Assembly (NCBI RefSeq): GCF_000002985.6
Contig: NC_003283.11
Location: 6,696,001-6,760,000 of the forward strand
Length of the DNA: 64,000 nucleotides
Direction of reading: 5' to 3'
Origin: Caenorhabditis elegans
Taxonomy: Eukaryota > Nematoda > Chromadorea > Rhabditida > Rhabditidae
This document shows positions 31,840 to 44,427 of this stretch, piece after piece. The notes beneath the pieces were generated by a model. It worked only from the letters and a program-made list of their open reading frames with translations, was not told the origin of the DNA and did no database searches. The translations under genes and the position numbers were made by a program. Position 1 is the first letter of the stretch, and each line of letters opens with the position of its first letter.

Positions 31840-34082
31840 ATGACAACGGTGGTTTCTGAACATGTGATTATAATTGTTTTGTGGAAGTATCGACTAAGTT
31901 TGTATCGTTGGAAACGGAGAGATGACGTTAAAATTATCGTAGTAGCACCTCCAAGGATGCTCGTGGATGAGACAAAGTGAGTTTTTTGTTTGTTTTAGAA
32001 ATTTTCTTTTCATAACATTTATAGGATATGAAACCTTATTTCAAAATTGCCGGTTTAAAGATAATTTCTTAAATTTTGAGTTTTAATTTATTCAGTATTT
32101 GTTTCTTTGTTTCTTTTAGTAGAAAATTTTCAGTTTTTTCAAGTTTGGAAAAGCAAAATGAAATTGAAAAGGTAAATAGCGAACTGTTTCAAATAATTGA
32201 TTTTTTTTTTCAAAGGAACTGTAGTTATATTTTGACTCGTAAGTCACAAATTGTTTCCAAAAACACACTGGACGAGTCATCAGAATTACACGTGTTCAAG
32301 GCCCCATCTGTTTTGCAGTTTGCCGATTTTTAGTCTATGAACCAAACGAGTATGAAAAACAAACACATAAGAATCCAAATGTTGGATTATGTCAGTCAGA
32401 TCTATTGGATTTTTCTCATTTTTCTTCGCTTGAGATAAATATTTACTCGATTAACAAGATTCTAGAACCACTAGTTTTTGTACCAGTACTCCAATCCCCT
32501 ACGTACAAAATAATTCCAGTGTTGATGTCTACTACCAAGTGGAGCCTCCAATTCGCGATCATGATCATTGTCTTTTGATGCATAAGGTCCGAGAGTTGTG
32601 CTCAATCTTTTCATCGAAGAACCCTAAGCTTGTCGTGTTCGAGAGATCCTTACAAAAACCGATTGCACAAATTCGAAGAGATATGGAAGTGGATGGATTT
32701 AAACCCGAGCAGCTTTTACATTTTATTCATGCGGAAGAAGCAATTACAATGAGAAACGGATTAGCAGCGATTAGTTTGAGGCAGTGCTCTTTATCGGGAA
32801 CACCTCAACCTGACTCTTGGGCTGAGGCAGTCAGGAATCAGGTATCTGGGGTTTTAAAGAAATGATTACCATATAAAAAACTTTTTTTAGTATGCCTTAA
32901 AAATTATCCCTATTCTTATTAAAAAAAACAACCTAAACGTACTTTCAGATTGGTGGATTTCCTGCAGTTGTTCGCCCACTCCGTCATCATTGCGCCCATT
33001 CTGTTGGCTTTATTCGAAACGAGAATGAGTTCAAAAACTGGTTTAGAGTCAGTTTGCTATCAGTTTTTAAAAATTTTAATCATATTGAGATTTAGTTTCA
33101 GCGAAACTCGAGTGTTCACAGAAACGAACACTATGTTGTACAGGAATATGTGGATGATGGGCATGAGTTTAGCGCAGTCTGTTCATCTTCAGACGGGATT
33201 CTAGGTAAGAACAGGGTTGAACAACAACAAACAACGAATTGCAATTTTCAGGTTGCATATCAGCTATCGAAACACATCGATCGGTTTTGGAATGTATACA
33301 GAATCAGCAGCCATATGCTTTGGAATACCTTTCAGCAAATCAGACTAGGGATATTTTTCCAGGTTTGGAATCGTTTTGCATTCAAGTAAGTTTGGCAAAA
33401 CCTTGATTAAGTTTTAAAAATTACAATTTCAGGTAATCAAAAGTGTCTTCCCCACATCATATCTTGGATTGATATTCATTCGTGGTTACTACAAAGATCA
33501 CAACGAAATTTTCTTTCTCGGATTTGGACTTGAGCCTGACAGTGAAACAGCCAGACATCTCTATGCTCTTCCACAAAGTAGTCCATGGGAAGTTATGACT
33601 CTGACTGCTCAACTGGGTCCTCAACCTGAAGATGTGAGTTGTGCCATGTGAAAATAATCACAAAATGCATAAACTATTCAGGTGGATAACATCGACAAAA
33701 ATTACCACCTGGTAATTAATTTTCCATCTGCCGAGGGTGTTTTGATACATCAGACCAGTATTCTGAAAAGGCACGTTTTTTACTTTTGGAATATAAATGT
33801 TACGAAAGAAATTTTTCCAGAGAAAGCAATATGCGGGTATCTTGGAAAAGTGCGGAAAGTGCTGAAATGAAGGACAGTGATCATTTAGATGACAATGTTT
33901 TGCAAGTATTTCTATGGAATTCAAATCGATCTCAACTTCTTTCCAACTGCAATGACATCATCCACTCAACTGACATCACCATTGACCGCAATGCTTTGAA
34001 TGAGCGACACAGTTTGTGTCGGAAAAATGTTGCCAAGTTGACATCGAAAGAACTTGTCAGAAGCTGTACTACTGCTGACTAG
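31840..34082 (+). CDS. Divergent ATP-grasp-fold protein (carnosine synthase-like ligase family)
   Basis: Eight exons (31840-31976, 32520-32841, 32949-33047, 33102-33204, 33252-33385, 33433-33633, 33682-33770, 33821-34082), all in phase, give 448 residues. The order of segments fits ATP-grasp carboxylate-amine ligases: a pre-grasp strand (KIIVVAPPRML), then MRNGLAAISLRQCSLSGTPQ (linker of the KxxxR type), GGFPAVVRPLRHHCAHSVGF (strand and nucleotide loop, about 155-175), YVVQEYVDDGHEFSAV (hinge, about 197-212) and a C-terminal YLGLIFIRGYY...FFLGFGLEP. Key residues look changed: the usual phosphate-loop glycines and the late acidic ExN metal motif are not evident, so activity is doubtful. The second-last intron appears to use a GC donor (AAAAG then GCACGT), which phase requires. 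A TTTTTCAG acceptor lies two bases before the ATG. It is convergent with the next gene (238 bases between stops). Family call is moderate. Confidence 0.72.
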
Positions 34083-34320
34083 CTTTTTGATTTTTTGTGT
34101 AGAATTTCCTGTGGTATTGCTCAATAAGTTTATACAAACCCTTGATTCAAATGTGATTTTTAATGCGATCTGCTTTTGTTTAACAGATCTCTCTATATTT
34201 TATTGAGTATAAAAATCATAACGATGTGATTTATTGCACGGAAATAATATTGAAAATAATATTGAAAATAATTGAAAATAATTGAAAATACATAAATTAA
34301 TTGAAGCAACAAATAAAACA
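34083..34320. other. Convergent 3' region with AATATTGAAAATA tandem repeat
   Basis: Shared 3' UTR space of two convergent genes. A degenerate tandem of ATAATTGAAA and AATATTGAAA units lies at about 34246-34292, near the 3' end of the minus-strand ground-like gene. Confidence 0.65.
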
Positions 34321-35694
34321 TTATTGAATAAGTGAATGGAGGAAAGCGAAGCAGGTGACATCGTCATTTCCAGATTCACAGAACAATTGGGTGTTAGCCA
34401 GATAGGAGAAATCATGGGCAGAGCAGATGACATCGAACAGTCCTCCGATCTCTTCAGCAGCTGCTTTCTGGATCTTTCTCTTCGAAGTCGATGGATTGTC
34501 ATCAACGTTTTGTTCAATAATTTTACGAAGACGATCATCATTGCATTTCTCACTGAGTGGAGGAGCCTGTCGACGAACCGGTTTACGGTAACCACCTGGA
34601 AAATCAATAAGTTATGTAAAAAATAATCAACATTTTTACAAATTCATGTTTTATACTCATACTCACAATCTGTTCGCGTTTGCTACATAAAATAGGACAC
34701 TCACTATTCGGTTCAGACTCAAATACTCGCTCAATCTTGTTTTGAAGGATTGGTGGTGGTGGTGCATCTGTGGCTTTTTGAGTAGTTGCTGGCTCTTCTG
34801 TTTGTGCTTGAATCGGTTGTGGCTCATTGACAACGGCTTCTGGATTTTCAAGCTCAACATATCTGAAACATATCTATATGTAAATTGAAATACAAATTAT
34901 TTGATTACGTTTCACTTGGAAGAGTGGATGGCCGAAGAGTTGTTGCATCTTGGAGTGGAAGTTGAACCTGTTGCTGTTGCAGTTGTGGCGGTGGTGGTGG
35001 TGGCGGCGGTGGTGGAGAAGGTGGAGGTGGGGGAGCTTCAATATATTGAGGTCCCTGATTCTGATACTGAACAGGTGGTGGAGGTTGGACTGGATTGTTG
35101 ATTCCGACAAGTGTTTCTTGTCCGTTGGTTGGGGGAGCGACTGCAGGTGGGAGAAGTGGAGGACCAGCCATTCCAGGTGGAGATCCTGGCAGAGGTGCAA
35201 GTGTGAATGGTGCGAGAGTCTGAAAATAAGATGAGTTAATTTTAGGCGAGTGAACACACAAAAGTTTACTTGGAATTGTTGTGGAGCAAGTGTAGGGAGT
35301 GTTGGTAGACCTCCGAACATGTTACATCCTTGCTGGGGAGGGCATGGGGCCTGTGGTGGGCAGTTGAAATTGATTGGTGAAGGGCATTGCACTGAAAAAT
35401 AAATTTTCGAGATTAATCAAATAAGTTGAAATAACATTCAACATTAGCGAGGTTTCTCTAAATGTTCCAAGGTTTGATTTTTCAAAGATAATATTGTTGG
35501 AATTTTCATTGTTACCCTGAACATTATTCTGGAAATCGGTTAGAGGGATAGAACTTAATAAAATAACTTCAGAGAATACAAAATTTGAAATCTAAAAACC
35601 TACTTCCAACTTGTCCATTCGGGCAGTGACACATTGGCGGTGAGGCCTGCGTAAAAGCCAGGAGAGCGGCAACAAGAAGCCAACTCCTCGTCAT
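34321..35694 (-). CDS. Secreted proline-rich ground-like (GRL) domain protein, copy A
   Basis: Five exons (35604-35694, 35270-35391, 34909-35219, 34705-34862, 34321-34595) give 318 residues. A signal peptide (MTRSWLLVAALLAFTQASPP) is followed by a short Cys-rich part (MCHCPNG, CPPQQGC), a long Pro/Gln-rich spacer with polyproline runs, and a C-terminal ground-like domain: SEKCNDDRLRKIIEQN, then EEIGGLFDVICSAHDFSY, then CESGNDDVTC. Ground-like proteins are nematode hedgehog-related secreted proteins of the apical extracellular matrix or cuticle; the specific role here is not known. A dibasic site (VRRQAPP) just before the domain could be cleaved. The neighbouring minus-strand gene encodes the same domain. 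The family call is firm; the exact grl number is not recognised. Confidence 0.9.
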
Positions 35695-35947
35695 GTTAAT
35701 ATCTCGATAACTATGCCAACTGCCCACTTGATATACCCCATCCTTAAAACCGACTGGTTACGAAACTACCAGTTTTATCGTTATCATGCCGTCGCGTCTC
35801 CCCGCGCTGGTTTTCTTAATGTAACATATTGGTGACGCAAAGTTGCTAATTTGTTTATATATCGGGGCGAAAAATAAATGATAAAAGAAGATACTCGATT
35901 CGGAAGAAAAGTGACCAGTTACGGAGATAGGGGGACGCGGGAAGGAT
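35695..35947 (-). promoter_or_regulatory. Intergenic/promoter region between the two grl genes
   Basis: A 253-base gap between the stop of copy B and the start of copy A on the same strand. It includes GC-rich patches (CCGTCGCGTCTCCCCGCG, minus-strand promoter side) and GATATACC about 30-40 bases from the copy A start. Short enough to hold only a compact promoter and the upstream 3' UTR. Confidence 0.4.
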
Positions 35948-37076
35948 TTATCGGTTTTTCTTCGACTCGGCTTCATCTTTCTCTCGAGTATTTTTGTTTT
36001 TAATTAGTTCATCTTTGATGTCAATGAAATCGTTTTTCGAACCATCATCCGTCTGGGGTCCGGGTTTGTAAGCAAGACAAGTGACATCGTTCATAGTTAC
36101 TTCACAATATGAGGCCGCTTCCACATAATATGAAAAGTGACCTCTTGCACAGATCACATCAAAATTTGCACCGAAATCTCGAGTCGCTCGCTCAGAAATC
36201 ACCATTTTTGAGGTGCTTAAACTTGGAGTCATGGCCTGGAAAATTTGTTGTTAAGGTCTTTGGAATATTTTAAAAAAATTAAAAAAGAACTTTAAAGTTT
36301 AAAATTGAAACTATGTTTCTTGAATACTTTCAGATTTCAGTTCAAAATTTAATTGAAAGTTCGGCACCACTTGTCACCCAACTTTTTCCACTTCTCCTAA
36401 CTATCAGCAACTCTATTTTAGAGAGATAAGAGGGTGTTTAAAAAAAGTATAAATTTTAAAATGCATTTTTGAAAGTATAATCCAAACCAATCATACAAAA
36501 GCAAAATAGAAAACAATATTCAAAAGAGTCTTGAGTTTTTCTATTTGCAAAAAATGTAAAAATACAGTTTTCATAGTCGGGAGTGATAATTGAAAGCTTT
36601 TCTCGGCTAATTTTTAGTTTATGAAGTCACACTTATACACCACCTAAATTTTGCGCCTATACTTACATCTTGCATGATCTGTTCCAATTTATCATCATTA
36701 CATTTTTCACTCAAAACTTCAACTTCTCGAGTTCTAGACACTTTAGAAACTTTTGAATTGTGCGAATGCAATCTGACTCTATTTCTTGTAGGTTTTGGTT
36801 GTTCTTCTTCAGAATCCGATTCAGTCTTGGGCCTAAGCAGGTGATGTGCTGATGACGTCACCTCCATGGCGACTGTTCGTTTTTCAGATGTTAATGATGG
36901 TGATGCATCCACCTGAAATGGTATCGTTATTTAATCGGTTAAAAAACAGATAATAAATTCAGACAACTTACAGTCGGTGGCTCAGGCAGCGGATTTGGAG
37001 GGCTCGGAAGTGGAATGATGGCTGAGGAGGCAACAGAAATCAGAAGAAAACCGCGAAGTAAATAATAGTGACACAT
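35948..37076 (-). CDS. Secreted ground-like (GRL) domain protein, copy B
   Basis: Three exons (36972-37076, 36667-36912, 35948-36235) give 212 residues. A signal-like N-terminus (MCHYYLLRGFLLISVASSA) leads to a proline-rich piece (IPLPSPPNPLPEPP), a charged Ser/Arg-rich linker, and a ground-like domain beginning SEKCNDDKLEQIMQDAM and continuing FGANFDVICARGHFSYYV and CEVTMNDVTC. An unusual charged, Lys/Asp/Glu-rich C-terminal tail of about 35 residues follows the domain. Compared with copy A the proline spacer is much shorter and the cysteine pair near the N-terminus is absent. Intron positions within the domain differ from copy A, so the pair is not a very recent duplication. Confidence 0.9.
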
Positions 37077-40000
37077 CGTTAGAATACACTGCAAATTTCA
37101 TACGATGACTTCGTTTTTATACTCACTTTTTGAAATGAAGACATCAAATGAGACAAATGAAAACAAACGGAACAATATGCAAAAACAACATTTTTGTATG
37201 CTATTGGTTAGTTTTGCTAATTGCATTGGAATGCTGCGCGACGGTTTCAAATTTAATTAGGTGTGAACTTTTTGTTCGAAAAAAAATGGACAAACAAAAA
37301 ACCTGAAGCACTTGTGGAATAATAATTTCTAAATTACTTTTTTTGCAAGTTTAAAGTAGTAAGTAAAAATGAACAAACAAGGTGAGAGAGTGCTAAAAGA
37401 TTGAATTTCAATGGAGGGCAGAAGTTGATGCAGAAGAGGAAAAGACAAATAAGATGAGGCTCCGGCTGGCAATTACCATAATTATTTATTCTGATGAGCC
37501 ACAAAAAGCGGAAAGAGAAGATTTTGTTGAATAGGTTATGAGTCTCTTTTTTCAAATTTTTTTAAAAAGTTTTCCACTTTTTTTCAAATTTCTAACTTTC
37601 AAAATGCAACAAAAACAAGACCAAAATTGCCAGAACATTAATAATTTAGATCAGCTTGTAATATTCTTTTGTTTCGATTCTCAGTTTTTTAACACTTTAA
37701 AGTTTGTCGCGGACACCCTCTAGAAAGAATCATAAAGAATGTGAAACAAATTTCATTGCAAAAAAGTGAAAACTGCCGTAGGCGATAATTTCAATAAAAG
37801 TGGCACGGAAAAAAATGCAGGTGAAAAAATTAAAGATAGATTAAAATGGATATAAAGAAAATGCGATAAATGAGTGATTTGTCATTCATGTTTTCAGGGA
37901 TATTTACCAGATATTCGAGGAGCTTATGGTAGACGAAGAACGTAGTGACATTTTTTTATGATCTAGGCTTCTTAAATTGAAGTCTAATAGTGTATTACTC
38001 AGAATTCTGGGAGGTTTATGAACATAAAAATTGTTGGAAAATAAATGTAAAAATTGAAGTTTAATACAATAAAAGGAATTCATAACTTAAAAACAATCAA
38101 ATTTTTTTTAATTTTTCAAAGAAATTATCGAAAAAAATTAAAGAAAAAAAAACAAAAAACTAGGTTTTCATAAAGAAGCTGATTTTTGAAATAAAAACAA
38201 AAAATTTCTAATTACACTACATATGAATTCTGAAATCAATTTTTCATTCTAACCAGTCAAAGTCTTCACCGTTTTTTATAACCTTTGAAATCAGACTACA
38301 ATCGGGCAGGCTCAGGTTTTTTTTGTTAATTTTAATATTGTCCAAACTATTTTAATTGTTCAAGTAAAAAATTTAATGCAATTTTTCAAAAATTTGAATA
38401 AAACGTAACATAGTCATTGAATATGGGAGTAGACTATATGCTGGATCCATAGAAGAGACAGCTAAAAAATCTACTACGCGAGAAAAAAGTTTCACACAAA
38501 AGCCATGTAAAAAGTTTTGAGCGATTTGATCAAACGGCATACTACTGCACAATATTCGTGAGAGAATTGTTTTGTCTTGTGATACTTATGATATAGAAAC
38601 ATAGCTTATACACGTCGAAGACAAAAGAAAATAACCGGAGCCCAGACAAGTTCCTGTTTTTGTCTTTTTTCAGTTTCCGTACTTACTTTTTGAAAAAAGT
38701 TGCAATTTATTTTCAGATAAACGCTAGGTTTTCTTCTTCGCCACTTTGTTACTAATTAGTAAAAAAAAAGAAGCTGAATTTAGACATACTTTCAGTGAAA
38801 AATACATTTTTGAAATTTTTAATAAACACATTTTATGCAAAAACTACTACTTTTTGGATGCTGATTTGTTTGTTAAAGCAGTACAAAATGTGTATTAAAA
38901 ATAGCATCAAAGGCAAAAGCAAACAATGAATTTTTGATTTAACATTTAAAATTTTCACAGAATCAGTTTGTGCATTAATTCATACTTAGAAAATTTGCTT
39001 TAATAAACTCTGAAGGATTCTTCTACATATGTTTTTGTTGGATTTTTTCTCACAAATTCAAATTTTATCTGTTTAATTTTACTGCAATTGCAATTGCACC
39101 TGAGAAATAGTTTTGATGATACTAAAGGGTTCCAAAATTTAGTGTCGTTGTTCCCTCCCCAGTCAGTATTTTTCACGAATTTTTTAATGCAAAATGAATT
39201 TGCTATTATACAAATTCATTATTCTCGTAAACCCCTTCCGGAAATAGAAACAATAATTCTTGCATTGAAATCAATCCAAACCAATGATCCTTCTCCATGT
39301 AATAAGTGTGACTAATGACATTTCGAGAAAGTATACCCCAAAAGATACTATCTGTGCATATTCTCGAATTAATGTCCTTCACTATCTTTCGTGTTCATCG
39401 TCAGCTTCTTCCCCCTCCTTCCTCTGCTTGTTCCCTTCTCGTCAGATACTCGAAATGGCATAATCTGCGAAATTTATGCAACGCGGGAGGGCGGTCCCTT
39501 CTTCTCCAGGGACAAAGTTGTGTTAACTTGGTCTCTCGAATTAGTTTGCATATGAACTTCAATTTTGTGGGTGGTACGTATTGCGTGAAGTAGATGTAAT
39601 CCTGATTCATTTTTCATTGAAATGCTAGTTTTCGGATGCTCAAAGCTGTTTGATAGTTTTAAAATATAAAAAATTGTTTCCTTATCCTGTTCTACTCAGT
39701 GAGAATGTAGGGAAGTGTACAAAAAATTCCGAGAAGTAAGAAAACGCGAACAATTTTCACTCAATTTTATTATTTATTATTGTTGCAATTTGTTTCTAAT
39801 TTAGTGATCCTGATTTTTTTTAAATTTTTTTAACACAGAGTTTGAAAATAACTTAAAATTTCAACGAGTTGAGGTAAAACATCTTTTAAAAAATTCGTTT
39901 TTTTCTAAATTTCAATTTTCAATGGTCTATTTGTCACAATTTGTTCCACTAATGACTCCACCCCCCACTTCCTCAAAAAAAAACCAATTCAATCACTTTT

Positions 40001-41554
40001 CATTTCGTGCCCTTTTGGTGATTCATTTCACAATTTGGTCGACGGTTACATAACTGTCACAATTGCATCCAACTAGAACATACGTTGAGACTGGGGGACA
40101 ATCCCAACCAGTTTTTTGAACACAGGAGAGGCCCCTTCCAGTGCTGGTGGTAGTGGCGATGGCCTATTGTTTCAAATATCAAGTAGGAAACGACGACGTA
40201 GATGAAGCTTCATTTTATCTTTTACTGAAATCATGATGCAAGGGAAGGTCATGCTGCTTTTACCTTGCCAATTTGGAATTTGACCTTCGTTCATGCTTTT
40301 TTTTAAATATTTCCTCGTTTTGGTATTTAATCCATCAGGTTTTCGCCTTCCCATTGTTCTCTTCTTGCAATTAGTTACTTTGCTGACGTCATGAGTGTTA
40401 AATTGATTCAGAATTGTTTTTTGGTAAATGGCGGAACTTTTTATTAAAGAAGTATTAAATTTTGATCATTTATTGATTTTGAGAAGTAGAAGATTTTTGT
40501 GAAATTAAAACTTTTCGGAAGGCTGTCATGGTAGGAAAGCTCAAACGTTTCGGCCTGCCTTCCTACATGCTTGGAACTTTTTTTTCTGAATTTTGGTGAA
40601 GAATACAATTTTGGAAATCGCTCTTTTTTATTTGTTGGAAGTCATACTTAATAGTAAATTTATTTGTTCTTGTGGAATTTGGCAGCATCTAGATATGTTT
40701 TTCTATACACAAAAGTGCGTAATTTTTGTGCCTTCAGATTCATTTTCCGTTTTCGTAAAATGATTAAACACAAATTCATCTTTAGAGCCCCAAGAAGTTT
40801 CATTGAGATTTTCAAAATTCTAACTAATTTTGTAACTTTTAAACTTTTGCGAAACGCATACAAATAACCGGTTTTCTCTATTATTGTACAAAATTTTTAT
40901 TTTTTTTACAAAATCACATCTATTCTGGATTACGTTTCACACTGACTGATGTAATCAACTAATCAGCTGTATAAAAAATAAGAGAGACAAAGATTGGCAA
41001 AGCAGAGATGCGAGGGAGTGATAAGCAGAGACATTTTGCCATACCATCATATTGTTTCGCAATTGTAAGTGAAAGTGCGCGAGGCAGGTTTACTTGCATG
41101 AAATACCTCTTTTTTCCATTCTCGTCAATATTAATGTCTCTCTTGTTCGTGAATGGTATAATGTACTCATTCCTATTATATTTTTCACTTCCTAGTTTTT
41201 TTCATGTTTTTAATTCTCATGTAATAGACTTTTCAGAGGGCTGGAATTTTCATTTTTGGTATAGCTATTATTATAAATCTAACAATGACCGTTTGCTGAG
41301 TGGCGCGTTATTTGGCAATCACCGGGTTTGTGGATATTTTGTGCCAATTTTAAGATCACTTTAATTCTGACATTTTCAGATAAAAAATTCTGGACCGTTA
41401 TGGTTTCAGATATTTGAGCGAGACAATTCAATTTTCAGCAGAAATCCTTTATTTCACTTAATTTCAAAGAATTAAAGAAACTAAAGTTTTTGGAAATTCA
41501 AATTTTAGGAAATCTGCAAGTCTGACAATTGTTGCACAGTTGTGAGTTAAATGG

Positions 41555-41730
41555 GTACTTGTGTATTATTTCCCCTCATTTTTAAATATACATTTTTAAA
41601 TAAAAACGTTTGGAGTTTTTGTATTTTTAGGCTTAGAAAATAACAAGTTCTAAGCCTAAAAAAGGAAAAGGGACACCACGTTTTATTAAAATGGATAATA
41701 TTAAAAGGAGGGGAAATAATACACAAGTAC
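41555..41730. repeat. 176-bp TIR element (MITE-like)
   Basis: The left end GTACTTGTGTATTATTTCCC and the right end are reverse complements. A second pair, GGCTTAGAA and TTCTAAGCC, lies near the centre (about 41630-41660). No ORF. Confidence 0.85.
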
Positions 41731-44303
41731 CGTTAAATGTGATAAAATTATTTTTCAAAAGGATTTTCGAAAAATCCTTTTTCCACTTTTATTCTAAGTT
41801 GCTGGCATGTTTCTGATTTGGCCAATTGTTTTCTATTGATCAATGTTTTCACATTGTTTTCTTCATTTTTGTTACATCGAAATACCATTCTTGTCGCAAA
41901 AATCAACAAACAAACTATTACAACATCAAAGTTTCAGTTTAACTGACCAAAATGATCATATGATTTTTGTGGTGATCATAGGGGTAAAAATAGAAAATTC
42001 TAGTGCACTTCAGTTTAGACAATTGCAACAAAAGGGTTTACACTTTTGCATAACCCGATTGAAAATATGATTTTTTGAATATTCGCATATTGCAAAAAGA
42101 CTGTAGGGGGAACTTGTTATGGCGCGTGCAAAATGAATATGCCATTTTGCTTTCGGAAAACCTAACTTTGAAAATATATATAACAGTAGACATATCACAA
42201 AAGAAAAAAAAACGCTTAACAAAAATTATTCAATTAAATAATTTAATTTTTTTTTAAATGTGTTGAAACGGTAATGTAAAAAATCCCATATGAAAAACAA
42301 AATTATTTCCGAAGCATCTAAAAGTTATATCTTCGAATTTTTCGCACAGTGCATCTCAATGAAAATTTTTATTATAAACATTTTTTCAATGAGATAACTT
42401 TTTCCAAGTGTTCGTGATAGTTTTTTTTAAGTAAAAAAAAGTGTTTCAACTTCATAAAATTTAGCAAAATATTTAGCGAAGTTCTAATTTTTTAAGCACA
42501 TAATCAGAGCTGAGAATCGCTGCTGAGTATTTCAAAATAGTTGTCTCAAAAACTATACCACACATTCAACTTTCAGTAGGCACCTGATGCGCAATAACAG
42601 TTTACCCGATCATCGATCTTTTAAGTTTCACCAATGTTCCATCGTTTTCCTCTCAATTCAATGTGATTGCGTGATTTAGCACTGCAATCCAGAAATCAGT
42701 TTACAAAGTACTCATCTAATACTCTCTCTATCTCCCTATCTCTCGTAATGTATTCAGTCAGTCTCTGAAAGTGTTGTTTTTGATGAACAGTTCGTCTGTA
42801 CGCAGCGGTTTCAGATCAGAAGTCGCATCACCGGCATTCAGCCAGAATTTTCATAAATTCAAAGTCAGTGTGTGTATTGGTGAGTGTGTGTGTGTGTGTA
42901 CATAGTTGGTGTGATCTTTCACTAGTATTTGCCTTGCCAAATACGAATACCTCAGTAGAAAATGGAGGAAAAGAAGAAGAATTGAAAACATACAGACTAT
43001 AGATTCACAAACAGTTTTTGTTCATCTCCTTAACTCTCACCATCTATCTTCACCCGCTTTCCTTTTCTCACCACAAAGACACGATATGCAAATCACTTGT
43101 GTTGAAATTCCTAGGGTTCAAGCGACGAAACCTATATCGTTTACTCATTTCTTTTCGCAAAGACAATGCCGCTAATGGATCGAGAAATAGAAAGCCGTTT
43201 TCGATGAGGTCTAATCACCTTTTTTCGCTGTTCGCTTTGTCTTGTTTCTCGGGTCGGCTACTCACTTTTCTAGGTTTATTTTAGTTCGCGTCAAGTGTTT
43301 TTCGATATTCTGTTTTACTTTATTGATTTGTCATAAGTAGGTGATTTTCTGGAAGATCGTTGATTTTGCTCGAAATAAAAAAACGTTTCACAGTATAATT
43401 TGATCATATTGTTCTACTTTTACAATTTTTAAAGTCTCCGAGTAATCTAGGATTAAAATATAGATTGTCAATGTCAGAATTTTTTTTTTTTGAAAAAAAA
43501 TGACAGTAATAAGAACAAATAGAGCTTTAAAAAATCCTCAATTTTTAAGATTTTTAGAGTTGTTTCTAGGTTTTTTGGTGCATATTAACACATTCAGAGC
43601 GTTTGGAAAACCCCAAGATTCTTCGTCACTTTTGATTAATTAATTTAATCATTTGTTCTCTGTTTGTCATGAAAAAACAATCTTAAAATTAATTTCTCTC
43701 TCCCTGTTCTTTCATCTTTGTATGTTCCCTTCAAATCCGATTGTTTACCACATTTCAAAAATCCCCTATTTTTTCGACCAGTTTTGTGGTCAATATGTTC
43801 AAATTTTATTTGGCAAACCAATTCTGTAATTAACTAATTCAATTAAAACTCTGTAGTTTAATCTATAGATTTTTTACTCTTTATTTTTGAATTAATATAT
43901 CCTATTTCGCTCCTCTACATAGACTTGGGCTTTAAGTTTTGAGTTTTTGTGTAGTTGTGAGTTTTTAATAATTTAGTTTCACAAGAGTCGCTACGCTACT
44001 TTCTAGAGTTTTTTCCTGCCAGATTATCGTCTATACGCCTCAGCTTCCCCAGCTTAAAATAATTCCTTCTGTAAACTTTCGACTCGATTTTTTTTCAACT
44101 ATCCTTTGACCCAAAGTCATTCCCATACTGCCTTCGGCCTCATCAACTTCAACCTTCTGTCCCTCAATTCTCCCATTTTCTATTGAATCACAAAACAATT
44201 GACATTGAGTGTGGCAGTAGTAGCATCCAAAACGGAGAAATCGAAAAAAAAAGAAAACCGTCGCGTGCGGCTAACCTAACAAAACAAAAAAGTGCTGCTG
44301 CAT

Positions 44304-44427
44304 ATACTCTTTGCCGCGTGGCAAGCGCGCGCGCACAAGGCGCATCTCGTTTACCGTCTAGCTTTACGTCACCCGTTTGACGGCGGCAGACTGTTGCAAG
44401 ATGTACTAATCGAACCGCAAAGAGTAT
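44304..44427. other. GC-rich block bounded by inverted ATACTCTTTGC
   Basis: ATACTCTTTGC at 44304-44314 and GCAAAGAGTAT at 44417-44427 are perfect inverted copies around a GC-rich core containing GCGCGCGCGCAC, TTACGTCA and GACGGCGGC. No coding support. It could be a structured RNA, a small element or a regulatory block. Confidence 0.45.
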
